Source: Telmatobacter sp. DSM 110680 (GTDB taxonomy: Bacteria > Acidobacteriota > Terriglobia > Terriglobales > Acidobacteriaceae). Taken from it: a DNA stretch of 64,000 nucleotides. The stretch covers positions 3,410,001-3,474,000 of the forward strand of contig NZ_CP121196.1 of NCBI RefSeq assembly GCF_039994875.1. The letters are read 5' to 3'. The position numbers and the translations under genes were made by a program. Positions 1 to 8,202 of the stretch are shown here, piece by piece (position 1 is the first letter of the stretch; the number at the start of each line of letters is the position of its first letter). The notes under the pieces were generated by a model that ran no database searches, had not been told where the DNA came from, and saw only the letters and a program-made list of their open reading frames with translations.

Positions 1-1548
1 TTGCCGATCACCATCACCGTAACGGCAGCCGCTTCGGGCGTCGACGTCACCACCTATCATGACGACGTCGCGCGAACCGGCTTGAATCCCAACGAGAGCA
101 CACTCACGCCAGCCAACGTCACCTCCGGAACCTTCGGGTTGCTCAGAACGCTTCCTGTTGACGGCTTGGTGGATGGCGAGCCCTTGTATCTTTCTGCTCT
201 AAATGTTGCCGGTGAGACCCACAACGTTGTCTTCGCAGTCACGGAGCACGACAGCGTCTATGCCTTCGACGCGGATTCGGGCACACAGATCTGGAAGACC
301 TCAATTCTGGGCGCTAATGAAACCACGAGCGGTGACCATGGATGCGGCCAGATCACTCCCGAGATCGGAATCACCTCGACGCCGGTCATCGACAGGAGCG
401 CCGGCGCACACGGAACAATGTTTGTTGTGGGAATGTCGCTGGATGCTCAGGGTGCATATCACCAGCGGCTTCACGCCCTCGACGTCACCACAGGCGCGGA
501 AATATCCGGCAGTCCGACCGAAATCAGCGCAATCTTTCCTGGCACCGGAGCCGGCAGCTCCGGCGGGAATGTAATCTTCGCTCCGGGGCAATACGCTGAG
601 CGCGCCGGTCTGCTCCTCCTGAATGGTGTCATCTACGCGGGCTGGACATCGCACTGCGACTTTCAGCCCTACACAGGCTGGTTGATGGGCTACAGCGAGA
701 CCACGCTGGCGCAGACCAGCGCTCTCAACCTCACGCCGAACGGCAGCGAAGGTTCAATCTGGATGGCGGGTGCGGGCCTCGCTGCGGACACGTCGGGGAA
801 TATCTACTTCCTTGATGCCAACGGAACGTTTGACGCCTCGCTCAACGCCAGCGGCTTTCCCGTAAACTCCGATTTTGGCAACGCCTTCTTGAAGGTCTCG
901 ACCAGCGGCGGAACTCTTGCCGTTGCCGATTACTTCGAGCCATTCAACACCGTCACGGAGTCCAACGATGACGTGGACCTTGGCTCTGGCGGAGCCCTTT
1001 TGCTTCCTGATCTGAAAGACGCGGCAGGCACGACATGGCATCTCGCCGTTGGGGCAGGGAAGGATCAGAAGATCTATGTCGTCAACCGCGATGCGATGGG
1101 CAAATTCAACGCGCAGGATAACAGCGCGCTCTATCAGGAAATCGACGGCGCCATCGGCGGAGTCTGGTCAATGCCCGCCTGGTTCAACAACACCGTCTAT
1201 TACGGCGCAGTCAGCGACACCCTCAAGGCTTTTCCCATCGCCAACGCCAAGCTTGCCGCCGCGCCTGCCTTCCACAGCGCGAATTCGTTCCAATATCCCG
1301 GCACTACCCCCGCAGTCAGCGCCAACGGGACCGCCAACGGCATTGTCTGGGCCGTTGAAAATTCCTCGCCAGCAGTTCTCCACGCCTACGACGCCACAAA
1401 TTTGAACGAGCTATATAACAGCGACCAGGCCGCAGCCGGACGCGATCACTTCGGCAATGGCAACAAATTCATCACGCCCTCGATCGTCAATGGAAAAGTC
1501 TTCGTCGGAACCCCGAACGGAGTGGCGGTCTTCGGCTTGTTGAATTGA
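1..1548 (+). CDS. PQQ-like beta-propeller protein, 5' end cut by the window
   Basis: The reading frame is open from the first base, so the true N-terminus, and probably a signal peptide or Ig-like domains, lies outside the window. The visible 515 residues hold repeated beta-propeller blades of the PQQ-like type, such as VYAFDADSGTQIWK, LHALDVTTG and KIYVVNRDAMGKF. Phrases of the ITSTPVID kind mark the start of blades. Proteins of this sort are abundant in acidobacteria and are usually exported. No catalytic dehydrogenase signature is evident, so an enzymatic role is not claimed. It ends 70 bp before the convergent anti-sigma gene. The fold is fairly sure; substrate and function are unknown. 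Confidence 0.8.
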   Translation: MPITITVTAAASGVDVTTYHDDVARTGLNPNESTLTPANVTSGTFGLLRTLPVDGLVDGEPLYLSALNVAGETHNVVFAVTEHDSVYAFDADSGTQIWKTSILGANETTSGDHGCGQITPEIGITSTPVIDRSAGAHGTMFVVGMSLDAQGAYHQRLHALDVTTGAEISGSPTEISAIFPGTGAGSSGGNVIFAPGQYAERAGLLLLNGVIYAGWTSHCDFQPYTGWLMGYSETTLAQTSALNLTPNGSEGSIWMAGAGLAADTSGNIYFLDANGTFDASLNASGFPVNSDFGNAFLKVSTSGGTLAVADYFEPFNTVTESNDDVDLGSGGALLLPDLKDAAGTTWHLAVGAGKDQKIYVVNRDAMGKFNAQDNSALYQEIDGAIGGVWSMPAWFNNTVYYGAVSDTLKAFPIANAKLAAAPAFHSANSFQYPGTTPAVSANGTANGIVWAVENSSPAVLHAYDATNLNELYNSDQAAAGRDHFGNGNKFITPSIVNGKVFVGTPNGVAVFGLLN

Positions 1549-1618
1549 GGTTGTTGCGACGCGTGTGAATCGCGCGGAGAGAATCTATCGAAGAGACTGC
1601 CGACTGATTAGGCGCTTT

Positions 1619-1855
1619 TCAGCAGCCCTTCTTGCACCGCTCCATGATCGCCTTATGCAACCGCTCCCGCAGCCCTAACGGCATCTCATAAACCTCGTGC
1701 GATCGATAGATCTGGATGGTCTTGCGCGTGGTGCTTAACGTGACTTCGCAGTGCTCGCAGCCGCGCAGGTGCTCCTGCAGATCGGCGCGCATCTCGGTCG
1801 TTACCGAATCGTCGATTAGATCGTCGAGCATTGCCAGAAACTCAGTGCACGTCAC
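1619..1855 (-). CDS. zinc-binding anti-sigma factor (zf-HC2 type)
   Basis: A 78-residue protein with the zinc-binding anti-sigma signature: Cys3 near the start, then His29-x3-Cys33-x2-Cys36 (HLRGCEHC). In this family the ZAS domain clamps the sigma2/sigma4 regions of its cognate ECF factor and often responds to thiol oxidation. No transmembrane helix follows, so it should be soluble. The C-terminal tail ends in a Cys-containing KKGC. Its start overlaps the end of the sigma gene by 14 nt, which implies translational coupling and partnership with that sigma factor. The sensing role is inferred from family and context. Confidence 0.85.
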   Translation of the reverse strand: MTCTEFLAMLDDLIDDSVTTEMRADLQEHLRGCEHCEVTLSTTRKTIQIYRSHEVYEMPLGLRERLHKAIMERCKKGC

Positions 1856-2492
1856 TTTTCACTCCCTTTTCCCGGGAAACCTTTTTCTTCTTGAAGTAAC
1901 GGCTGAGGCGTTCGCGCAATTGGAGCCGAGCCCTTAGCAACCGCGATTTCACGGCAGGCACGCTTAAACCCAGCGTCTCCGCCGTCTCTTCCGTGGATAG
2001 ACCTTCCACGTCGCGCAACACAAAAACTATCCGGAAGCCCGGAGGCAGGCCCTGTATCGTTTTGCGTAAAATCTCGGCCAACTCCGCCTGCGTATAGTTC
2101 TGCTCCGGATCGGGAGCCCAGTCGGCGAGGTCGCGCGGAACGCTGCCCTCCTCCGTCTCGATATCCTCGTCGATCGATACCATCTTGCCCGTACGCCGCT
2201 TGCGCAGTCGCATCAGGCTTTCGTTTACTGCGATCCGGACCAGCCATGTGTAAAACTTCGAGTTCCCCTGAAATTGATCGAGCTTCTCATACGCCTTCAG
2301 AAACGCGTCTTGCATCACGTCTTCAGCATCTTCGCGGTTCTGCGTGATGTGCTGTGCAATCCTGAAAATCTGGCGATCGTACTTGCGAACGAGCTCATCG
2401 TACGCCGAGATATCTCCCTTGCGGACCCGGTCTACCAAGGCCACATCGGGATGTTGCTCGTTTTCGCCTGCTATCGGTTGGATGGTCGCCAT
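1842..2492 (-). CDS. ECF-type RNA polymerase sigma factor (RpoE-like)
   Basis: A sigma-70 family protein of 216 residues from the ATG chosen here; a TTG 36 nt upstream would give 228. Region 2 carries the core-binding and -10 recognition segment (DAEDVMQDAFLKAYE). Region 4 carries the -35 helix-turn-helix (LSTEETAETLGLSVPAVKSR). A short acidic linker lies between them and a basic KKKK tail ends the protein. It is co-transcribed and overlapping with the downstream ZAS anti-sigma factor, the usual arrangement of an RpoE-like stress regulon. It is divergent from the lytic transglycosylase, and the 208-bp spacer holds a GGGAAC-containing palindrome. That suggests, but does not show, autoregulation and a link to envelope stress. 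Confidence 0.9.
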   Translation of the reverse strand: MATIQPIAGENEQHPDVALVDRVRKGDISAYDELVRKYDRQIFRIAQHITQNREDAEDVMQDAFLKAYEKLDQFQGNSKFYTWLVRIAVNESLMRLRKRRTGKMVSIDEDIETEEGSVPRDLADWAPDPEQNYTQAELAEILRKTIQGLPPGFRIVFVLRDVEGLSTEETAETLGLSVPAVKSRLLRARLQLRERLSRYFKKKKVSREKGVKSDVH

Positions 2493-2628
2493 GAGAGTTG
2501 GTTGCGGGAAATCTGCTGTCGCGGTCAAAACATACCAGATACCCTGCGTCTAAGTGTAATGGACGGCTTTGCCGAAGCCAATCTGCAATCCAGAAAGCAG
2601 TTCGTGTACGTGAAACCGAGCATAGTTG

Positions 2629-2642
2629 GTTCCCATGGGAAC
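2629..2642. promoter_or_regulatory. 14-bp perfect palindrome between sigma factor and lytic transglycosylase
   Basis: The sequence GTTCCCATGGGAAC is perfectly self-complementary and sits in the divergent spacer, 59 bp before the transglycosylase ATG and about 137 bp before the sigma start. Each half contains GGAAC, the usual -35 core of RpoE-like ECF promoters, so it could serve promoters on both strands or an operator. No convincing -10 was assigned. It could also be chance. Confidence 0.3.
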
Positions 2643-2700
2643 GTAACGGTACTGGTTCTCAGCTGTTCTCTACCGGCAATTCCGGCATACCATTGAATCT

Positions 2701-5157
2701 ATGAGTCCAGTTTTTTCCCCTCTTTTAACGCAAGTCCCGGCTCGGGTTCTGGCTGCCGTGCTTTGTGCATTGCTGGCAGCCACTCCATTAGAGGGGAAAC
2801 GGTACGACGCGCAAACCTCCGCATCACCCGATACCTCGCATCCCGCCACTCACAAGGCGAAGAAGCCGGGTAGCACTTCCACTCAAAAGCCGTCTGCCAC
2901 AAGCGCCAGAAAACCCGGTACCTCCACCGCTAGGAAATCATCGGCCACGACCCACCGGTCAGCCACTGCGCCTCGAGGTAAAAAGAAATACGTCAGCCCC
3001 GCCGAGCGTCGCCGCCGCGCCGCTCGCGCCCACAAAATCAAGCTCGCCTTTGTCGCATCCACCGAGTTGCGACCTATGGCCCAGCAACTGGCCACCCTGC
3101 GCACGCCAGCTGCCTACTCCGGCGTCTTGTCCTACGCACATGCGCATTCCGGCGAGCCGGCTGCGGCAGCCTACCTTTCTCTCGGTCACGCCTACTTGCT
3201 CGATAAGCGCTACATTGATGCAGTCGCCAGCCTCCATCAGGCGAAGCAATCTGGAGAAGAGCTTAACGACTACGCAGACTTCCTAGCCGCAAAGGCGAAT
3301 CACGAAGCCAATCTTGAAGCCCAGGCCGAAACCCTGCTCAAGGGCTTCAAGGAAAAGTATCCCGACAGCATCTTCGTTGACGAGGTGCCCGAACTCGAAG
3401 CCAACGTGCTTCTCGACTTGCACGATCTCGTCGGAGCCAAGCGCGTCCTCGACGCTGCCGCCAGCGATCCTGCCGCCGGTCGTGTTGGCTATCAACTTGC
3501 TGCCGGCCTCTTAGCCCAGGCACAGAACCAGAATCAGGAGGCCGTTCACATCTTCAAGGCGCTCCTGTTGGCATACCCGCTCTCTACTGAAGCCGCCATC
3601 GCCCGCGCCAAGCTCACCTCGCTCAATGCAGAGGACTCCCTCACCAGCGACGAACTCCGCGGTCTCGGCGACGCCTATTACAAGGCTGGGCATTACGAAG
3701 AAGCCAGCGAGCAGTATCGAGCACTTGCCCAGAAGTTCAATCTCGATCCGCAAACCCGCAATGGTTTCGCCGTCGCCGCCGCAGCGTGCGATTTGAAACT
3801 CAAGCGCCTCACCGAGACCCAGGCTACGGCCCTTGCAGATACTCCAGATGAGAACGGCGCGCGCCGCCTTTATTTACTTATGGAACTTGCGCGGAACCGC
3901 AACGATCTCGACGAGCAGACAAGCATCGTGACACGCCTGGAAACTGATTTCCCTTCGAGCCAGTGGCTGGCTGAGGCCCTTTTTTCCAGCGGCAACATGT
4001 ATCTGCTTCGCAAAGACTATCCGCGCGCAGCCGAATACTACAGCTACCTCGCCGAGCATTTTTCATCGAACAAGAATGCCTCCGCAGCCCATTGGCGCGC
4101 CGGATGGCTGAACTACCGCCTGGGAAACTTTAAAGACGCCGAGCGCATTTTCGACGAGCAGATTCACAACTTTCCGGGCACGACAGAGACAGCCTCCGCC
4201 CTTTATTGGCGCGGTCGTCTCTATGAGAGCCAGGATCACAATCTTGCCCAAGCCGCAGCTAACTATCGCACCATTGTTCGCGTCTATCAACACTTCTTTT
4301 ATGCGCAGATGGCGCGTCAACGCCTCGCCGCATTAGGCAGTACTGAGCCCGCACCCACTCCTGATCTCGATCAGATCAAGTCTGCTAACGTTCCCACGCT
4401 TGCCGAATCTTTCCCCGAAGACAGCCCGCATCTCGCAAAAGCCAAATTGCTCGCCAATGCCGGCCTCAACGACTACATCCCGCGTGAAATCGCCGCGGAT
4501 CCGGATTCAGGCTCGTGGAGCGCCCTCGCAGAAGCTCAAATCTACGCATCCTACGGAGAGGCATATCGCGCTATGCGCGCCCTTAAGCGCGCGCTACCAG
4601 GTGCCGCGAGCGCGCCTATCCAGTCCATCCCTCTTGCCTACTGGCACATACTCTTCCCGGAGCCTTATTGGACAACCATCAAGATTGAATCCGCCAAAAA
4701 CAATCTAGATCCTTATCTCGTTGCGTCACTCATCCGCCAGGAATCCGAATTTAATCCATCCGTAATTTCTTACGCCAACGCCTGGGGCCTCATGCAACTC
4801 CTCCCGTCCACTGGCAAGACAATTGCACGCGAAGAGGGAATGACGCATTTCCAGACCTTTCAGCTGCTGGATCCCGAAACCAACATCCGTCTCGGCACCC
4901 GTTATCTTAGACAGACGCTCGACAGGTTCGGCGGAGTTCCCGAGTACGCATTGGCCGCCTACAATGCCGGCGAGAGCCGCGTTGAAGATTGGCAGGCCTC
5001 AGGCCCCTACAGTGGCATTGACGAGTTCGTCGAATCCATACCCTTCACTCAAACTCGCGATTATGTTCAGGCGATTTTGCGCAACATCGAAATCTATCGC
5101 GAGATCGACGCTAGCCAAACCGCTCCTGCCGCATCTAAGTCTTCAAGTGGCAGGTAG
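2701..5157 (+). CDS. soluble lytic murein transglycosylase with TPR repeats
   Basis: An 818-residue exported protein, likely acting on periplasmic peptidoglycan by non-hydrolytic cleavage to 1,6-anhydro-MurNAc ends. The order is: an N-terminal signal-like hydrophobic stretch (VLAAVLCALLAATPL), a low-complexity Ser/Thr/Lys-rich linker (about 40-105), a long superhelical TPR-like region (about 130-600), and a C-terminal SLT domain (about 660-800). The SLT motifs are clear: catalytic Glu681 in RQESEFNP, GLMQ at 696-699 and AYNAG at 753-757. The architecture matches Slt70-type enzymes, and the length is somewhat above the E. coli form because of the linker. It is divergent from the ECF sigma operon. 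Confidence 0.93.
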   Translation: MSPVFSPLLTQVPARVLAAVLCALLAATPLEGKRYDAQTSASPDTSHPATHKAKKPGSTSTQKPSATSARKPGTSTARKSSATTHRSATAPRGKKKYVSPAERRRRAARAHKIKLAFVASTELRPMAQQLATLRTPAAYSGVLSYAHAHSGEPAAAAYLSLGHAYLLDKRYIDAVASLHQAKQSGEELNDYADFLAAKANHEANLEAQAETLLKGFKEKYPDSIFVDEVPELEANVLLDLHDLVGAKRVLDAAASDPAAGRVGYQLAAGLLAQAQNQNQEAVHIFKALLLAYPLSTEAAIARAKLTSLNAEDSLTSDELRGLGDAYYKAGHYEEASEQYRALAQKFNLDPQTRNGFAVAAAACDLKLKRLTETQATALADTPDENGARRLYLLMELARNRNDLDEQTSIVTRLETDFPSSQWLAEALFSSGNMYLLRKDYPRAAEYYSYLAEHFSSNKNASAAHWRAGWLNYRLGNFKDAERIFDEQIHNFPGTTETASALYWRGRLYESQDHNLAQAAANYRTIVRVYQHFFYAQMARQRLAALGSTEPAPTPDLDQIKSANVPTLAESFPEDSPHLAKAKLLANAGLNDYIPREIAADPDSGSWSALAEAQIYASYGEAYRAMRALKRALPGAASAPIQSIPLAYWHILFPEPYWTTIKIESAKNNLDPYLVASLIRQESEFNPSVISYANAWGLMQLLPSTGKTIAREEGMTHFQTFQLLDPETNIRLGTRYLRQTLDRFGGVPEYALAAYNAGESRVEDWQASGPYSGIDEFVESIPFTQTRDYVQAILRNIEIYREIDASQTAPAASKSSSGR

Positions 5158-5358
5158 CCACGGCATTGAGGAATCCAACTTGCAACTAATGCGGATGGTT
5201 TCTCATTGACGCCAACCCAGCCCTCCGTAAACACTACGAAGCAACTGGAAAAGATTAGACTCTCCACCGGGCCTCCTGCACCACGCTGTTGAAAGACGGA
5301 CCACCCAGCACTACCGAACACGATCTGTATTTGTAACGTCAGACTCTCGGAGGGCAGG

Positions 5359-5622
5359 ATGTCTACCGACTTACAGTTTCTCGAAGAGTGGATTCCCGAA
5401 AAAATGGACCCTGGTACGGTTTTCGTCCTTGAAAACCAGTCCAAACTTGGCCACGCCCAGAACCCATACATCGCCGTCATGTCCTGCCCGCGCTGCGGCA
5501 CCATGGGGTTGATCACCCGCCGTCAGCTCTGCGAGAAAGAGGCGATGATCTGCGGCGGAGACACCTGCTCAGCAGAGTACAAACTCGAAGGCGAAAACAT
5601 CCGCTTCCGTCACCCGCAATAG
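5359..5622 (+). CDS. small Cys-rich (zinc-ribbon-like) hypothetical protein
   Basis: An 87-residue soluble protein with two Cys knuckles, CPRC near residue 43 and a C-terminal pair in CGGDTC, consistent with a small zinc ribbon. The ATG is well placed behind GGAGGGCAGG. No function is known to me; similar small Cys-rich proteins are frequent in acidobacteria. It stands alone between the transglycosylase and tRNA-Leu. Confidence 0.65.
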   Translation: MSTDLQFLEEWIPEKMDPGTVFVLENQSKLGHAQNPYIAVMSCPRCGTMGLITRRQLCEKEAMICGGDTCSAEYKLEGENIRFRHPQ

Positions 5623-5835
5623 CCCACCCCATTGATCAGTTTTGCAGGGTATGGTCTTCAGCCCATTACCGAGTGCAGAACCCATGCGGCTTTGAGCCCC
5701 GGAAGGATTCTCTGTTTTTAGACTGAGAAGCCAATCCTGACAACACTTCTTCTGGCAACTTCGTAGTTCGAAGCGGCTAACGATGCACCCTCGGTCCGCT
5801 CGTTTCGATTTACCATAGAGCTAACGCCCACCCAG

Positions 5836-5922
5836 GCCCGGATGGCGAAATTGGCAGACGCAGCGGACTTAAAATCCGCAGGCCGCAAGGCCGTGGGGGT
5901 TCAAGTCCCCCTCCGGGCACCA
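5836..5922 (+). tRNA. tRNA-Leu (anticodon UAA)
   Basis: A full cloverleaf can be drawn. The acceptor stem pairs GCCCGGA with TCCGGGC. The anticodon stem GCGGA/TCCGC encloses loop CTTAAAA with anticodon TAA at 5870-5872. A long class II variable arm (GGCCGCAAGGCC) and the T-arm GGGTTCAAGTCCC follow. The 3' CCA is encoded. A tyrosine integrase gene ends 89 bp downstream, so this tRNA is the probable attachment site of the adjacent element. Confidence 0.97.
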
Positions 5923-6010
5923 ATGAAATCAATAATTTGCATCGGAAATGGCACTCTGAACTGAGGTGGCCTTTGGCGTCTGGTGCCTGTTTTAGTGCCT
6001 GTTGGCCCCA

Positions 6011-7054
6011 TCAGTGCTTGTTGGGATTACGGACTGCGCCGGAGATGCGGTCAACTACCCCCAAGTTGTGGGCCGGACTCAGGTGCGCGTACTTTGCAGC
6101 CATTGCAATGGTCTTGTGTCCAGCGGCGACCTGAATCTCATTGATCGATGCTCCGTTCATCGCCAGCCAAGAGCAGAAGGTATGACGGTTGCAGTGCCAA
6201 ACATAGGCGGTGATCCCAGCTTCCTTGAGGCAAGGGTGGAACCACCGGTCAGTCACGAAGTCCTTTACGGGGTTCGGGAACACCATGGCGGTCCGCTTCC
6301 GGCCGGGTGACCGGACGGACTTGATTGCGGTGATCGCATCGGCATTAAGATGTACAGTTCGTCGTGAGAAGTTCTTCGTCTTGCCGAGTTCGATTACGCG
6401 CCGATCAAGATCAACCTGGTTCCAGCTGGTTGTGTACTGCTCCGACAATCTCATCCCGGTGTGTACACTCACGATGAACTCCGCCAGATGTTCGGGACAC
6501 TGACGCTCGATGGCCTTGTACAGTCGGTCGTACTCTTCGTAACTCAGGAACCGAACGCGGCCGGGCGGTTCCTTGCGCTGCCGAACAAGGCGCGCTGGAT
6601 TCGATTCAGCGTTGCCGTTGATCATCGCTTGTTTCCAAACCAGGGACAGGAACGCGCGATACCGGTTCGATGTTGCTGGAGTTTTGAACCTCCGGGTCAG
6701 CCAAGAATCGATCTCTTGAGGCTTGATGGACGATGCGATCCTTGGGCCGAACTCCGCACACACAATGCTTGCCTTGCTTGCATAATCGCGATATCGGCTG
6801 TTGTGAGCTTTGGCATACTCAAGCGCGTCGTCGACCAGTGAAGAAAGGGTAAGCCTCCCATGGCGCAAATCGGGCAACTTGCGTCCGCGTCTTGCCGTAG
6901 CTTTACGGTCTCGGTAGGCGTCGATCGCGTCACCGCGGGTTCCGATGCACTCGCGGTGCTGGACACCTTCGGCGTAATAATTGATCCACCAGACCCCAGA
7001 GCTTTTCGGCCGCTCGAAGACTCCCCGTACCTTCTTAATCTCTCTCTTTGCCAT
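6011..7054 (-). CDS. tyrosine site-specific integrase
   Basis: A phage/ICE-type integrase of 347 residues from the ATG (MAKREIKK...) preferred here; 30 further codons are open upstream but lack homology-like content. An N-terminal arm-binding/SAM-like domain (about 60-160) is followed by the catalytic domain with all expected residues: Arg202 (HTGMRLSE), Lys225, His287-x2-Arg290, His313 and nucleophile Tyr322 (KYAHL). The gene ends facing tRNA-Leu, the typical geometry of elements that recombine into a tRNA 3' end. It should be intact. I could not find the second attachment repeat inside the window. Confidence 0.93.
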   Translation of the reverse strand: MAKREIKKVRGVFERPKSSGVWWINYYAEGVQHRECIGTRGDAIDAYRDRKATARRGRKLPDLRHGRLTLSSLVDDALEYAKAHNSRYRDYASKASIVCAEFGPRIASSIKPQEIDSWLTRRFKTPATSNRYRAFLSLVWKQAMINGNAESNPARLVRQRKEPPGRVRFLSYEEYDRLYKAIERQCPEHLAEFIVSVHTGMRLSEQYTTSWNQVDLDRRVIELGKTKNFSRRTVHLNADAITAIKSVRSPGRKRTAMVFPNPVKDFVTDRWFHPCLKEAGITAYVWHCNRHTFCSWLAMNGASINEIQVAAGHKTIAMAAKYAHLSPAHNLGVVDRISGAVRNPNKH

Positions 7055-7167
7055 GGTCTTGCTCTTGCGCGTGTTAATGCGGACCAGTCGTACTAAAGTC
7101 CGACTATGCACACAAAGGAATGGGTCAGGAGAAGCCTGACCCATTCTGGATCAACTTGAGGATTGAA

Positions 7168-7404
7168 TCAGGCAGCTTTGTCCTGGTTGTTGTCCTCTTT
7201 GGGCCGTTTTGGCTTCTTTGTGGATCCGTAGTGGTTCATACTAGCCCAGCTCTTCAGGCTTCTGGCTGTGATGAGCGTCCGGCGCCCGATCTTTCTTGTC
7301 TCGAATTCTCCCCGAGACAGGGCATAATCGACCACCCTTACGCTCACAGACAGACACTCTGCGGCTGACTTCCTTCCGTACAGCAAGCGCTCTACTTCGG
7401 ACAT
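7168..7404 (-). CDS. excisionase-like small HTH protein
   Basis: A 78-residue protein whose first 55 residues look like a winged helix-turn-helix of the excisionase/MerR-like (HTH_17) type: a helical ...GRKSAAECLSVSVRVVDYALSRG segment followed by the RKIGRRTLI wing. The tail is very basic (KKPKRPKE). It lies 113 bp upstream of the integrase on the same strand, where an excisionase or recombination directionality factor is expected. The assignment rests on fold appearance and context. Confidence 0.6.
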   Translation of the reverse strand: MSEVERLLYGRKSAAECLSVSVRVVDYALSRGEFETRKIGRRTLITARSLKSWASMNHYGSTKKPKRPKEDNNQDKAA

Positions 7405-8202
7405 TACCTGAACATCCTCGAGGCTTCTGCTGTGACGATGACAGTTACAGTTTTTCTTTTCATGGTTCTCTTTCCGTCTCACGCTGGTTGCTGCTGAGAC
7501 ATGTGTAAAACAGAAGACGCACGCTTGCGCGTTTGAATTTACGCCTCTGTTTTCCTTTGGGCCCCGGCCGGGGCGGCATCTAATGGAAGCATGCTGTCGT
7601 GCATTGTATGGCCTGATTGCACGGTTAGCTGGTGATGCGACCAACACGATCTGGTGTTTGCATAATCTGAGGTAACCTCTATCCCTTAGCTTTAGGTGGA
7701 CTGGTTCTTTCTCCCAACAACGTACGATGAACGTGGACACTCGAATCCCCGTGGTGAATTCTGTGCTTATCCGTTTCGTTCACATAACCTCAGGCAAATG
7801 CCCAGGGGATCACCCAGGTGGCAGCTCCGTGTCAAGTGGACTCAAACCAGCAGGGGCCGAGCTGGTCCCATGACAACTTCCGTCACTTCGCGCGCAAGGG
7901 CTTCTTGCGCGCACTTAACGGTCTTCAAATCCAGCGAAGGGTAACTAGTTGGGGGCGTTCAGCGGTTCCCGGGCTTCTGCTGGACCACCCCCTCGGTTGG
8001 CCGCAACTAACATTTGATTTCGATTGATTGATTCAGGTGTGCGCAATCTCCTTTGTGCCTCCAAGGAAACGGGAGAGGCTGAGTTTGCGTCTTAGAATAT
8101 GGCAGCATCTGCTGTCCCAAAAAGCCTCTCACACTTCTGGGAACACCCCTGACGGTTGGGATGCCGGTTCATGAGGCGGGATGACAGTTGAATGATTCGC
8201 TG
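7405..8202. other. gene-poor 0.8-kb spacer
   Basis: Several short open frames exist on both strands, but none has convincing composition, motif or ribosome binding site. The stretch probably carries the control region of the integrase/excisionase genes. Nothing more specific was seen. Confidence 0.4.
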
